From SAR202 cluster bacterium bin127 (GTDB taxonomy: Bacteria > Chloroflexota > Dehalococcoidia > Lucifugimonadales > Lucifugimonadaceae), in the NCBI GenBank assembly GCA_002239045.1, contig MPNN01000005.1, positions 1 through 64,000 on the forward strand: a stretch of DNA of 64,000 nucleotides. Direction: 5' to 3'. The notes beneath the pieces were generated by a model that saw only the letters and a program-made list of their open reading frames with translations, was not told where the DNA came from and made no database searches. The translations under genes and the position numbers were made by a program. The stretch's first letter is position 1. Each line of letters begins with the position of its first letter. Shown here piece after piece: positions 1 through 8,207 of this stretch.

Positions 1-778
1 TGCTGAAGCTGGTGTCCAGCGTGCCGTCGGCGTTGTAGCGTGCGATTGCGAAGTTGTCGTCGGTTCCGTCGTTGGCGAATCCCGCTGTCACGATCTTGCC
101 GTCGGACTGGATGGCGACGGCGTTCGCCTCGTCGTTGTTGCCGAAATCGGTGGTGGCTTTGCCATCGGTGCTGAACGCGGTGTCCAGTGTGGCGGGCTTG
201 ACATCTAAGGTGAGGACCAGCTGTACATTCCTGCCATCGGTCCAGTCCAGGGCCGGGTCGTACGGCCAATTGAGGAAGCTAGTGGTACCTACCGTGGCGT
301 CGCTGACCGCAAGGGCGGTGCCGTCCACATTCAGCGTCAAAGAACTCAAGGCGGTCTTCAGCTGCTCACCTGTGATTGTATCACCGATGATGACAGCAGT
401 AAAACTTAACATATTAGTGGAGGAGTCCCAATATACTTGCTCTACGGTGTAGGTGGTGTCCCCGTGCCTGAATTCATTTTCCGTGAGGACAGTTGAGATT
501 GAGCAGTTGTCCTGGCTTGGGAAAGTGTCATGGCAGCCGAAATAAACGTCATCGCGATCCACCGTCAGCGTCGCCGTCCACACGGCGGGACTCTGCGCCT
601 GCGCAGACGCGGCTGGGAACAGAGACAGCGCGCCGAGAAGCAGCGCCAGGGCCAGGAGCGGAGATAGGCGGAGGAAGAGGAGGTAATTAGAACATAGATT
701 GGAAATAGGGGGGGGGGTAACGGGCATGGCAACCTTCAGCAGGCGGCGCGGGGTGGAGACAGTCTCGGTCAGTTTCAT
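1..778 (-). CDS. Secreted delta-60 (DUF5122) repeat protein, 3' part outside the window
   Basis: This frame is open from an ATG at 778 to the left edge (259 codons), so the gene is truncated by the window. The N-terminus is basic and then strongly hydrophobic (YLLFLRLSPLLALALLLGA, ending in SASAQAQ-like sequence), which reads as a signal peptide with cleavage near residue 55. About 120 residues with no family I recognise follow. The last ~45 residues match the delta-60 repeat, with TLDTAFSTDGKATTDFG, then AVAIQSDGKIVTAGF and IARYNADGTLDTSF. Such repeats form beta-propellers in exported proteins. A run of ten C on the coding strand (708-717) lies in codons 21-24, just before the signal peptide core, and the frame is open only with the length seen here. 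Confidence 0.75.
   Translation of the reverse strand, partial: MKLTETVSTPRRLLKVAMPVTPPPISNLCSNYLLFLRLSPLLALALLLGALSLFPAASAQAQSPAVWTATLTVDRDDVYFGCHDTFPSQDNCSISTVLTENEFRHGDTTYTVEQVYWDSSTNMLSFTAVIIGDTITGEQLKTALSSLTLNVDGTALAVSDATVGTTSFLNWPYDPALDWTDGRNVQLVLTLDVKPATLDTAFSTDGKATTDFGNNDEANAVAIQSDGKIVTAGFANDGTDDNFAIARYNADGTLDTSFS
708..717. repeat. Homopolymer tract, ten G (ten C in the coding strand)
   Basis: Ten consecutive G on the + strand inside the 5' end of the delta-60 gene. A gain or loss of one base would stop translation before the signal peptide core. It could be a phase-variation tract or a place prone to sequencing error. Confidence 0.6.
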
Positions 779-896
779 CGAATCACTCTCATCCTCGGCG
801 GTTCATTAAGTGTTTGCCATTCTATGACAAGATGCCGGAGAGCGTTCGACACGGCTTTTCCACCCACTGAGCGTTAGCCTTTTGCGGGGGGATGGC

Positions 897-1462
897 GTGC
901 ATAACTACCGTCATTCCGGCGAAAGCCGGCGCTTCAGCGGGCGGAACGCCGATCCCACACACGCCTTTGAACTATGATGCCCATGATTGGAAAAGATGGG
1001 AATGATGCCCCTCGCCCCTCTGGATACCCGCTTGCGCGGGTATGACGGGGGCTTGCGGGTATGACGGGTGTCGTTTTGAACTAGGATGCGAAGGATGGGG
1101 AAGGCTGATGCACTGGAAATGGGTTGAACGCAAATCACATCACTCATCCTGGCTCTCCCACTCACCCCTAGTAGCATTGAACGTGACCGGAGATCCCTGT
1201 AGCGAGGGTAATTGGCCGTCGCACAAGTCGCTAGGCCTCAACCAAGATTGCGACCATGCGCCGCCCTCCCTCCGGTCCACGCTTTCAAGTATACAAGGTT
1301 CAGACGAAGCGCGGGTATGACGGGGGTTTGAACTAGGATTTGAAGGATAGGGAAGGATGTTCCAGGATGGGGTGTTGTGGGAGAGGGGGTTGTTGGGTTG
1401 ATGTCGGGCATCCCCTGCGTGCTGTGCACGCGTCCCCTTCGCGAGGCGAAGGGGAGGGGAAT
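897..1462. repeat. Gene-free stretch 779-1467 carrying mixed intergenic repeats
   Basis: No convincing gene lies between 779 and 1467. It holds a palindrome with arms like CATTCCGGCGAAAGCCGG near 912, a related one near 1018-1050 (TACCCGC...GCGGGTA), and three copies of the GAACTAKGATG element at about 967, 1075 and 1326. A CCCTTCGCGAGGCGAAGGGG palindrome lies near 1435-1457. Short open frames here (for example on the minus strand 911-1177) only translate the repeats, giving the recurring FPILRILVQ peptide seen at other copies. Confidence 0.7.
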
Positions 1463-1467
1463 GGCGG

Positions 1468-2646
1468 TTAGTTGAATGGGGTTACGTTGCCACGTACGAC
1501 TCGGAAGTTCTGCGCCCCCTGTAGTCCCGTACGCCCGACGAGTGCGCCATCGGTGACAGTGAGCAGCGTCTGCTCGTACTGCGATGCGCGTTCAAGAATC
1601 ATGCTTCGCCTCATGCTGTCCATCTCTGACAAGACATCGTCGAATGCGATTATCGGATCGCGTTTGGCAAACTCAGTCACTAGAGATGCTTCGGCTAGTC
1701 GGAGGGAGAGTGCGGCGGTGCGGGCTTGCCCTCGTGACGCGTATCGGCGAGAGGGTGCACCGTCGATGTTGATGCGGAAGTCGTCCAAGTGCGGTCCAAT
1801 TACCATGTGGCCGGACGATTGCTCCTTGCGCTTTGAAGCCATCAACCCGTTGTAGATGAGCGTACGTAGTTCCGTCCCTACGAGCTCGTTCGACTCGGCG
1901 GCGCGGGCAGCGGAACCAAGATTGGGTAGATAGGTGAGATCGAGAGATTCGCCCTCGCTCAACTCTTTGTGTATCGGTGCCGCTCGGGCCTGCAGCAGTT
2001 GCATAACTTCCCGCCGCGTCTGGATGATTTTGGTGCTCTCCTCGCAGAAACGACCGTCCCAGAATGCGATCTCTTCCTCGAAATCCTGGACCTCGAACGA
2101 TCCGCGCAGGAGTGCGTTGCGGCTTTGGCGGACACGGTTCAAGCGGATCAATGTCTGAACGTATTCGGTGTCGAACTGTCCGATCAGGATGTCGAGATAT
2201 CGTCGGCGAACTGCGGCGGCGCCGAGAGCTAGCTCGAGATCGCTCGCTTCGAAGATGACGACGTTGGCCCGCCCGACGAATTCGACTGGTGCGACCTTAA
2301 CGCCGTTGATGCGCCACTCTTTGGATTGGACGTTGAGACGATTAAAACTCTCGGTTGAACCGGGTGTTACCTGAAGGTCGAATTGAGCGCGCACCGACTC
2401 GGGGCCATTGTTGAAGACACCTAAAGCGTGGACATGTCCGCCGTCACGTGCGATCGAGTGGTTTACGATCTCGCGGTCGTTGCTAGCGCGCAGCGACTTA
2501 CCGACCGACAGCATGTGAACCGCTTCGAGCAATCCGCTTTTGCCGTGACCGTTCGCGCCAGTGAAGACTACCAACCCCGGTGAAAGGTTGATGTCGGTGT
2601 CGACGTGGTTTCTGAACCCGCTTAATTTCAGGCGAGTGAGATGTAT
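1468..2646 (-). CDS. recF: DNA replication and repair protein RecF
   Basis: RecF is an SMC-like ATPase that loads RecA at gaps together with RecO and RecR. The P-loop GANGHGKS is at residues ~30-37, the signature-like SRGQARTAAL in the C-terminal third, and Walker B IIAFDDVLSEMD at ~332-343. Length (392 aa) fits the family. The usual N-terminal strand (HLTRLKLSGFRNH) is encoded upstream of the first TTG (2574), but the frame from its upstream stop contains no ATG, GTG or TTG. The best start is an ATA at 2644-2646, preceded by GAGGGG. This means either a rare start codon or a one-base error. It is divergent from the DUF3179 lipoprotein. Confidence 0.9.
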   Translation of the reverse strand: MHLTRLKLSGFRNHVDTDINLSPGLVVFTGANGHGKSGLLEAVHMLSVGKSLRASNDREIVNHSIARDGGHVHALGVFNNGPESVRAQFDLQVTPGSTESFNRLNVQSKEWRINGVKVAPVEFVGRANVVIFEASDLELALGAAAVRRRYLDILIGQFDTEYVQTLIRLNRVRQSRNALLRGSFEVQDFEEEIAFWDGRFCEESTKIIQTRREVMQLLQARAAPIHKELSEGESLDLTYLPNLGSAARAAESNELVGTELRTLIYNGLMASKRKEQSSGHMVIGPHLDDFRINIDGAPSRRYASRGQARTAALSLRLAEASLVTEFAKRDPIIAFDDVLSEMDSMRRSMILERASQYEQTLLTVTDGALVGRTGLQGAQNFRVVRGNVTPFN

Positions 2647-2788
2647 GACAAACCCCTCAAATGCTTGGTAACAGGTGGCGACGCAATCCTCGCTACCCTG
2701 ATATGCGTATCATAATCACAGGAGACCATTCTGTTGCACCACTCCCATTGAACGGCGTTCGCTCGTCGCTCGGCTCAACCCGATAATC

Positions 2789-4051
2789 ATGCGCAAAATC
2801 CACATCGCCATCAGCGCAATCGCGTTGGTTATCTTCACGGCCGCGTGTGGTACCGAGTCCTCTGACCTACCAACTTCAACCCGCGCGCCAACCCCCTTCA
2901 ATTCCCCCTTGGATCAAGGGGGAAGGCTAACGGCTACTGAGCGCCCTGCGGATACGCCCGAACCTGCCCCGACCGCGGAACCAACGGAGGCAACAGCGGA
3001 CGCTACCGAGAAGCCTGAAGCGACGATGCCCGCGCCGGCAACCGAACCTCCTGAACCCACGGAGGAACCCGTAGCTGCCACTGCACCTGAACGTGACTTG
3101 GATATCGTCACGCTGCTGCCGTTTGATGGCATACCGGCGATCGACAATCCGGAATTCTTCTCGGATATTGAGACGGCCAACGAAAATTACAACGACGGAG
3201 AACTGGTACTCGGGGTTGAGATCGATGGGGATGCACGCGCCTATTCGGTGCCGTTGCTCAGCAGCCACGAGATCGTGAACGATGTTGTGGGGGGTAAACC
3301 GATCGCGGTTACGTGGTGACCGCTCTGCTTTACTGGGATCGGGTATTCCAGAGAGGTAAATGGGCAGACGCTAACCTTCGGCGTGTCCGGCAAGTTGACC
3401 ATGAATGCGTTGATCATGTACGACCGGCAGACGCGTTCTCTTTGGAGCCACTTTCTTTCTGAAGGAATCGAGGGCGAATTCAAGGGTGTCAAGTTGACGA
3501 ATGTACCGCTCGTGCTCACAACGTGGAAGGAGTGGAGGACATCCTTCCCGGAAACCAAGGCGTTGTTAAAGGGCGCGTCAAGTGCGGATCCGTACACCTA
3601 CTACTATGCGCGAGGCGACGCGGGTGTCATCGGTGAATCCAATCGGGATGAACGACTTTACGGCAAGGAGCTTGTCCTCGGGTTGGGTTTCGATGACGGA
3701 GCGATCGCGTATCCGCATACGGCGCTACAAGAAGAGCAGGTCGTGAACACTGAAATCAACGGTCAGCCGATCGTCATCTACTACAATTCGCAAACCAACA
3801 CTGCTACTGCGTATTCCAGGACGGTTGGTGAAGATACGTTGGAGTTTTCGTTGGAGACGGATGAAGAGGTCGATGGGGTTGCACGGAGATGGATCGTGGA
3901 CGATGTTTCTGGTTCGAAATGGTTGCCTTTGAATGGGCAGGCTTGGAGCGGCGATTTCCAAGGAACGCGACTGGAATCGGTGCACGCGGTCAATGTGTTC
4001 TGGTTCGCGTGGAGCGATTTCTATCCCGAGACCGAGCTATACGGTCAATGA
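2789..4051 (+). CDS. DUF3179 lipoprotein with in-frame TGA, probable selenoprotein
   Basis: Read through one TGA this is a 420-aa protein. Residues 1-20 are a lipoprotein signal (lipobox FTAAC, Cys20), followed by a Pro/Thr/Glu-rich linker to ~residue 105. The rest matches DUF3179: PFDGIPAIDNPEF, SHEIVNDVVGGKPIAVTW, LTFGVSGKL, MYDRQTRSLWS, and a second related half with a homologous EIVNTEI-like region. The TGA (3317-3319, codon 177) sits where the family has the first Cys of WCPLC, giving U-P-L-C with Cys180 kept. Frame and family similarity continue without a break on both sides. A hairpin directly downstream looks like a bacterial SECIS. The function of DUF3179 is unknown; the UxxC motif suggests a redox or metal-binding role. 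The stop overlaps the start of apt (ATGA). If it were decoded as stop, the product would end at 176 aa. Confidence 0.85.
2899..2935. repeat. Palindromic CCCCCTT...AAGGGGG repeat inside a coding region
   Basis: The segment CAATTCCCCCTTGGATCAAGGGGGA resembles the intergenic copy at about 6950-6980 (TAATTCCCCCTTGGACATCAAGGGGGA). Here it lies in frame within the disordered linker of the DUF3179 lipoprotein and is translated as FNSPLDQGGR. Confidence 0.7.
3317..3353 (+). promoter_or_regulatory. Putative bacterial SECIS element after the DUF3179 TGA
   Basis: Immediately 3' of TGA (3317-3319) a stem-loop can form. The lower stem is CTCTG 3323-3327 with CAGAG 3349-3353, then a 3x3 internal loop, then the upper stem TACT 3331-3334 with GGTA 3342-3345 (one G-T pair), and an apical loop GGGATCG at 3335-3341. 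The loop starts 16 nt after the TGA and begins with G, as described for bacterial SECIS elements. Confidence 0.6.
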
Positions 4052-4584
4052 GCATGGACTTACGAGACTGGGTGCGTAATGTCCCGGATCATCCGACGCC
4101 GGGTATCCAGTTCAAGGATTTAAGTCCGATACTCGCTCATCCGCCGGTTTTTCGCGCTGCGATCGATTGGTTCACCGAACAGGTTCGCTCCATCAATCCG
4201 GATGTGTTGGCGGCAATCGATGCCCGCGGATTTGTTTTCGCTGCGCCGGTCGCGGATCGGCTAGGCATTTCGCTCGTGATGGTCAGAAAGAGCGGGAAAC
4301 TCCCGCCGCCTGTCGTTAGGAAGGAATATTCGCTTGAATATGCCGAAACATCGACAATCGAAATTCGTTCTGACGCGATATCAGATGGTCAGAGCGTCGT
4401 CATAGTCGACGATTTGTTGGCTACGGGCGGTACCGCGATGGCAGCGGCGGAGTTGGTCGAAGGATTAGGTGGTCGCACCGTCGCACAGCTATCGCTGATC
4501 GAACTCGCGTTCTTGGACGGTCGGGAACGAATCACCGCTCGCGATCCGGAGTGTGAGGTAATCGCCAACATTGTTTACGACTGA
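4048..4584 (+). CDS. apt: Adenine phosphoribosyltransferase
   Basis: Apt makes AMP from adenine and PRPP in purine salvage. The 178-aa length fits. Residues near the start read DHPTPGIQFKDLSPIL, typical of Apt. The substrate loop is MVRKSGKLPP, and the PRPP-binding motif is VVIVDDLLATGGT. The ATG at 4048 overlaps the stop of the upstream DUF3179 gene (ATGA), suggesting translational coupling; a second ATG lies at 4054. The 3' end overlaps the convergent DUF1461 gene by 10 bp. Confidence 0.93.
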   Translation: MSMDLRDWVRNVPDHPTPGIQFKDLSPILAHPPVFRAAIDWFTEQVRSINPDVLAAIDARGFVFAAPVADRLGISLVMVRKSGKLPPPVVRKEYSLEYAETSTIEIRSDAISDGQSVVIVDDLLATGGTAMAAAELVEGLGGRTVAQLSLIELAFLDGRERITARDPECEVIANIVYD

Positions 4585-5339
4585 TCGTTGGCAAAACGTA
4601 TCTCCATCAGACGCGCTCCGACGTACAGGCCCGTAAATTCGATCACCGTGAGGAGTGCGATGGAGAGCGTCGCTTCGAGGAAGAATCGCTCTGGGAATAG
4701 CAGTAGCAGGTAGTGGCGGAACGGGTCGAGTTGCCACAGGTCGTTGGCGAAACTCAGCAGGTGGAACTGGGTGAAGATCCAAGTGAAGTCGATGATTGCG
4801 ATCACGACGACCGCGGCGATGAGTATGCCCCAAACGAGCGCGCACCATCGCAACCATCTGCTCAGCGAGGCGAAGAACTCGCGGCGACGGATGGTCAACC
4901 CAACGACGGCACAAATGGCGAGCACGATGCCGGTCCATGCGGAGACCGCGGCCACAAGGCGCATCAGATCCTTCACATCGATCATGTGGAGAATCTCACG
5001 CTCATCGAAGAGGCTCACCTCCCCTTGCGACGTGTTCACTCGCACATCCAGACGCTCCGCGTCGTTCGCGAAGTAGTCCTTGATTTGGTCTGCTGCGGAA
5101 TCCAACTCCGAGACTGGCAATCCGGTCCGCTCAGGGATCCCGTTGCGCCACCAGTTGTACGTGTAAAGCCAGTCCGAATCGGTCACGTAACCGACATTGA
5201 TGGCGATGAGGAATACCGGCAAAAGCACGGCGAATACGACACCGAGCATCAGCATCGCCCAGGCGGACGCCTTGAATCCATTCAATCTAGTCACGAGGTT
5301 TAATGCTAGTAGACCTCGCCACCACCGCGCCAAAATCAC
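4575..5339 (-). CDS. DUF1461 / TIGR01906 family integral membrane protein
   Basis: A 254-aa protein with about four hydrophobic helices (near residues 28-48, 128-150, 165-187 and 218-240) and a soluble loop after helix 1. The sequence EREILHMIDVKDLM followed by FTQFHLLSFANDLWQLDP and FPERFF matches the TIGR01906 family pattern. The function is unknown. It is the last gene of a minus-strand run with the TM2 protein and a DUF2752-like protein, 6 bp after the former. Confidence 0.7.
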   Translation of the reverse strand: MILARWWRGLLALNLVTRLNGFKASAWAMLMLGVVFAVLLPVFLIAINVGYVTDSDWLYTYNWWRNGIPERTGLPVSELDSAADQIKDYFANDAERLDVRVNTSQGEVSLFDEREILHMIDVKDLMRLVAAVSAWTGIVLAICAVVGLTIRRREFFASLSRWLRWCALVWGILIAAVVVIAIIDFTWIFTQFHLLSFANDLWQLDPFRHYLLLLFPERFFLEATLSIALLTVIEFTGLYVGARLMEIRFANDQS

Positions 5340-5345
5340 ACGCCA

Positions 5346-5720
5346 CTATTGTGAAGCAGGCGGCATACCCGAACTGAGATTCATCGCGATCTGGTTAGCT
5401 GTCTTGACGTTGTATTCGTTGGCCAATTTCTTGTGGTTAATCGCATCGACGATGGTACCGATGAAGCACAGTCCGGCCGTGAGCAGGTACAGAATCCCCA
5501 AACCGATATGACCGAGGACGAAGCGTTGAACTCCAGCGATCACAACGAATCCGATCAACGTGAAAAGCAGTATCGTTGTCTCGTCTTTACGTTGGTTCCG
5601 ATACGCCATCGCAAACATCTGCTCGGATTCCTCCGGGATGTTCTGAACAATTCCAGATATCGCGGCCTGTTCTCCAGGCGAGATCTCAGGCAACAGCTGC
5701 ATCACATTTGCCATAGTCAA
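5346..5720 (-). CDS. TM2-domain membrane protein
   Basis: A 124-aa protein with a soluble N-terminus (~50 residues) and two membrane helices (near residues 52-70 and 74-92) in a TM2-like hairpin: FVLGHIGLGILYLLTAGLCFIG with an Asp shortly after (TIVDAIN). TM2 proteins often sense or regulate, but no function can be assigned here. Its start overlaps the upstream gene's stop (ATGA at 5717-5720). The second Met (codon 3) is an equally possible start. Confidence 0.7.
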   Translation of the reverse strand: MTMANVMQLLPEISPGEQAAISGIVQNIPEESEQMFAMAYRNQRKDETTILLFTLIGFVVIAGVQRFVLGHIGLGILYLLTAGLCFIGTIVDAINHKKLANEYNVKTANQIAMNLSSGMPPASQ

Positions 5721-6034
5721 AAACTCCTTATCGACTTAAAGCGGTTCATTTCAAGCGTCAAGACTCTCCAAAGGATGATCGCAACTGCAGGTATTCCTAG
5801 GATGTGCGACTCGATTGCCGAGAGCACGTCGCCGCGGAAGAGATACGATATCGAATGGCCAAGCCCGAATCCCGGGCTCTTGATGCCCCACACGTAGTAC
5901 GGCCAAAATATCGTGAAGTGGAAATCGGAGTTCGGGTTGCCGAGCGCGAGCACAACTAGTGCTGCCAACCATATCGCTGCTTCTCGATCAACGTAGCGAA
6001 GCAGACTTCGCATCCCTCTAATACCCGAATCCAT
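5717..6034 (-). CDS. Small membrane protein, DUF2752-like
   Basis: A 105-aa protein with two hydrophobic helices and a middle segment GFGLGHSISYLFRGDVLSAIESH. This resembles DUF2752, which usually has CPGCGxTRA before a LLxGD motif; here the cysteines are replaced by Ser, Phe and Leu. It heads the three-gene run 6034-4575 and is divergent from mazG 51 bp away, so promoters for both are expected in 6035-6085. Confidence 0.5.
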   Translation of the reverse strand: MDSGIRGMRSLLRYVDREAAIWLAALVVLALGNPNSDFHFTIFWPYYVWGIKSPGFGLGHSISYLFRGDVLSAIESHILGIPAVAIILWRVLTLEMNRFKSIRSF

Positions 6035-6085
6035 TCCTAGAGGTTACACGGCTAACACCCACCGACGACAAGGTCATCGCTAACA

Positions 6086-6853
6086 ATGAGCAATCCCGTC
6101 CCACCTACTCAGAACGACCAGAACGGTTTCCAATTCCTAGTGGAAACCGTCCGCACCCTCCGAGACCCGGGCGGTTGCCCGTGGGATGCGGAGCAAACGC
6201 ATCAATCGTTGCGACCGAATCTGCTCGAAGAAGCTTACGAAATGCTGGAAGCGATCGAGGATGGCGATGCGAACGCTTTGGAGGAGGAACTTGGCGACGT
6301 CATGATACAGATCGTTTTCCATGCCGACATCGCGCGTCGCAACGGCGAATTCGACGCCGATTCCGTCTGTCGAAAAGTGGCGGAAAAACTCATCCGGCGC
6401 CATCCCCACGTGTTCGGCGACGCCGAAAAACTCGATTCCGGTGAAGACGTGATCGACAGATGGGAGCGGATCAAGCGACAAGAGGCCGGCGGCGTGCGTT
6501 CCATCGTCGCATCCGTTCCCAAAGCACTGCCTGCACTCGCACAATCGACCGTTTTGCAACGCCGAGCGATGCGAGCGGGGTTACCAATCGCAGCCGATCC
6601 CATCAGTGGGACCGATTTTCCAGAGAGGACGCTCGGTGAATCCGACGACGATTTGGAACTTCGCGCCGGCCAATTCCTCGCTGCCGTTGTCCGTTCCGTG
6701 CAGGCGCAAGGGATCGACCCGGAGACAGCGTTGTTGAAAACCAACTCTGCTCTCCGCGAGCGTGTATTGCGAGCCGAAGAGTTAGCTGAAGGAACCGCGT
6801 TGGCCGAATTGTCCGGCGAGGAACGCGAGCGGATTTGGCAACAAGCCCGCTAA
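6086..6853 (+). CDS. mazG: Nucleoside triphosphate pyrophosphohydrolase MazG
   Basis: MazG hydrolyses (d)NTPs to monophosphates and PPi in house-cleaning. The N-terminal domain starts with LRDPGGCPWDAEQTHQSL and has the metal-binding helices EEAYEMLEAI and EELGDVMIQIVFHADIA, then the conserved RHPHVFGD. The second half (residues ~135-255) is a degenerate MazG repeat (LGESDDDLELRAGQFL... ELSGEERERIWQQAR). Length 255 aa is normal for the two-domain form. Confidence 0.92.
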   Translation: MSNPVPPTQNDQNGFQFLVETVRTLRDPGGCPWDAEQTHQSLRPNLLEEAYEMLEAIEDGDANALEEELGDVMIQIVFHADIARRNGEFDADSVCRKVAEKLIRRHPHVFGDAEKLDSGEDVIDRWERIKRQEAGGVRSIVASVPKALPALAQSTVLQRRAMRAGLPIAADPISGTDFPERTLGESDDDLELRAGQFLAAVVRSVQAQGIDPETALLKTNSALRERVLRAEELAEGTALAELSGEERERIWQQAR

Positions 6854-6869
6854 CGAAACCGTTGCAAAA

Positions 6870-6990
6870 CCACCGTCATTCCGGCGAAAGCCGGAATCCA
6901 GAGGGGCCGGGCAACGGAGTACAAAGCGAAACGCCAAGTCTAAACCCCCTTTAATTCCCCCTTGGACATCAAGGGGGAGGGTTGTGCACA
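6870..6990. repeat. Composite intergenic repeat (palindrome, CAACGGAGT block and CCCCCTT palindrome)
   Basis: Starts with GTCATTCCGGCGAAAGCCGGAATCC, then a stretch with GCAACGGAGTACAAAGCGAA and CGCCAAGTCTAAACCCC, then the CCCCCTTG...CAAGGGGG palindrome. The middle block recurs almost exactly at about 61770-61812. It lies between the convergent mazG and selD genes. Confidence 0.75.
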
Positions 6991-6995
6991 GCACC

Positions 6996-8045
6996 CTAAC
7001 GCGTCACATCCACTGCATTGCCGGAAAACGGCGTCACATCCCCGACAACCGTCCCGACTACACCTTTTCGATGCAGATCCGCCAACATCTCGTCGACTGC
7101 ATCCTTGCGCACCGAGATGAGCAAACCGCCGGAAGTCTGAGGGTCGCACATCAGCAACCTGTCAATCTCGCCGATATCGTCAGCCCAGCACACGCTCGCC
7201 GCGCAACTCTCCAAATTCCGATGCGTACCACCCGGAGCAATGCCATCCGTCAGGAGCTCCACGACGCCCGGTAGCACCGGCAACGCGGATCGCCTCAATC
7301 GCCCCGTCGTACCGCTTGCCCGCATCATGGTCATGAGATGACCGACAATCCCAAACCCCGTCACATCCGTCGCCGCGTGCGCCCCGACCGACACCATCGC
7401 TGCCGCCGCATCGCGATTCAATCGCAACATCGATTCAACCGCCGTATCCAGAACCTCGCCGACCGCCTTACCGTTCTTCAGCGCGGTCGTAACCACACCC
7501 GTCCCTAACGGCTTCGTCAATATCAACACATCCCCCGCTTGAGCCGTCGAATTCTGAACCTGCTTCCCCGGCTCGACAACACCGACGACCGATAAACCAT
7601 ACTTCGGTTCGACATCATCCACCGTGTGACCACCAACGATGATCGCACCCGCCTCGGCGACTTTTTCGACTCCACCACGCAGTATCTCTGCGGGCACTTC
7701 GAAAGGCAATGACCTCGGAAACGCCGCCACATTCAATGCCGTGATCGGTCGACCGCCCACGGCGTAAATGTCCGACATCGAGTTCGCCGCCGCAATCGCA
7801 CCATAGGTGAACGGGTCGTCGACGATCGGGGCGAAGAAGTCGACGGTGAGTACCAAGGCGACGCGCTCGTCCAAACGGTAGACGGCAGCGTCGTCGCCGT
7901 GTTCGAAGCCGACCAATAAATCTGGGTGCGGAACGGCTCCGTTCATCAGCCCGCCCAAAACCTGGGCGAGTTCGCCTTGGCTTAGCTTCCCAGCTCAACC
8001 GGCGCAGCTGGCGAGTTCCGTCAGCCGGGGTACCTTTTGGTTCAT
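6996..8045 (-). CDS. selD: Selenide, water dikinase SelD, itself with selenocysteine
   Basis: SelD makes selenophosphate, the Se donor for Sec-tRNA synthesis. Downstream of a TTG at 7958 the protein is a normal SelD (GFEHGDDAAVY, TVDFFAPIVDDPFTYG, ANSMSDIYAVGG, DVTGFGIVGHL, DPQTSGGLL). The essential N-terminal active-site loop lies upstream and is read through a TGA at 7995-7997: ELASCAG-U-AGKLSQGEL, starting from ATG 8045. The Sec is residue 17, aligning with catalytic Cys17 of E. coli SelD. Full length is 349 aa, as expected. No selA, selB or tRNA-Sec gene is visible in the window. It is divergent from lysA. Confidence 0.93.
7960..7997 (-). promoter_or_regulatory. Possible SECIS hairpin of selD
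   Basis: On the minus strand, downstream of the TGA, GGCG (7976-7973) pairs with CGCC (7968-7965) around a four-base loop that starts about 25 nt after the TGA. Opening the closing pair gives a larger loop that begins with G. The stem is short, so this is weaker than the DUF3179 element. Confidence 0.35.
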
Positions 8046-8183
8046 TTCTACGGGCTCTTACCAATCAACGAGACGACACAAACAACCTCGGTCTCGCTTC
8101 TTACACAATGGTACCCCCGCGAATCGCGATGTTCTCTAATCGCAATCGACTTAAAATTGAGACAGCTACCCACCACACTCCCC

Positions 8184-8200
8184 ATACCCGATTCGGGTAT
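8184..8200 (+). promoter_or_regulatory. Inverted repeat before lysA
   Basis: ATACCCG and CGGGTAT form a perfect 7-bp stem with a 3-base loop, ending 7 nt before the lysA ATG. It occupies the ribosome-binding position, so it could act as an operator or a translational control hairpin. Confidence 0.35.
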
Positions 8201-8207
8201 CTCCGTT

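Noticed and set aside
897-1062. CRISPR array in the repeat islands
   Set aside because: Units are palindromic, irregularly spaced and in both orientations; no direct repeat/spacer periodicity and no cas genes.
911-1429. Short frames on both strands near the left intergenic region
   Set aside because: They translate the GAACTA and palindromic repeats (FPILRILVQ), with no ribosome site.
3317-3319. DUF3179 as a simple pseudogene with a nonsense mutation
   Set aside because: The TGA falls exactly on a redox-motif Cys, no other damage is seen, a SECIS-like hairpin follows, and SelD has the same feature.
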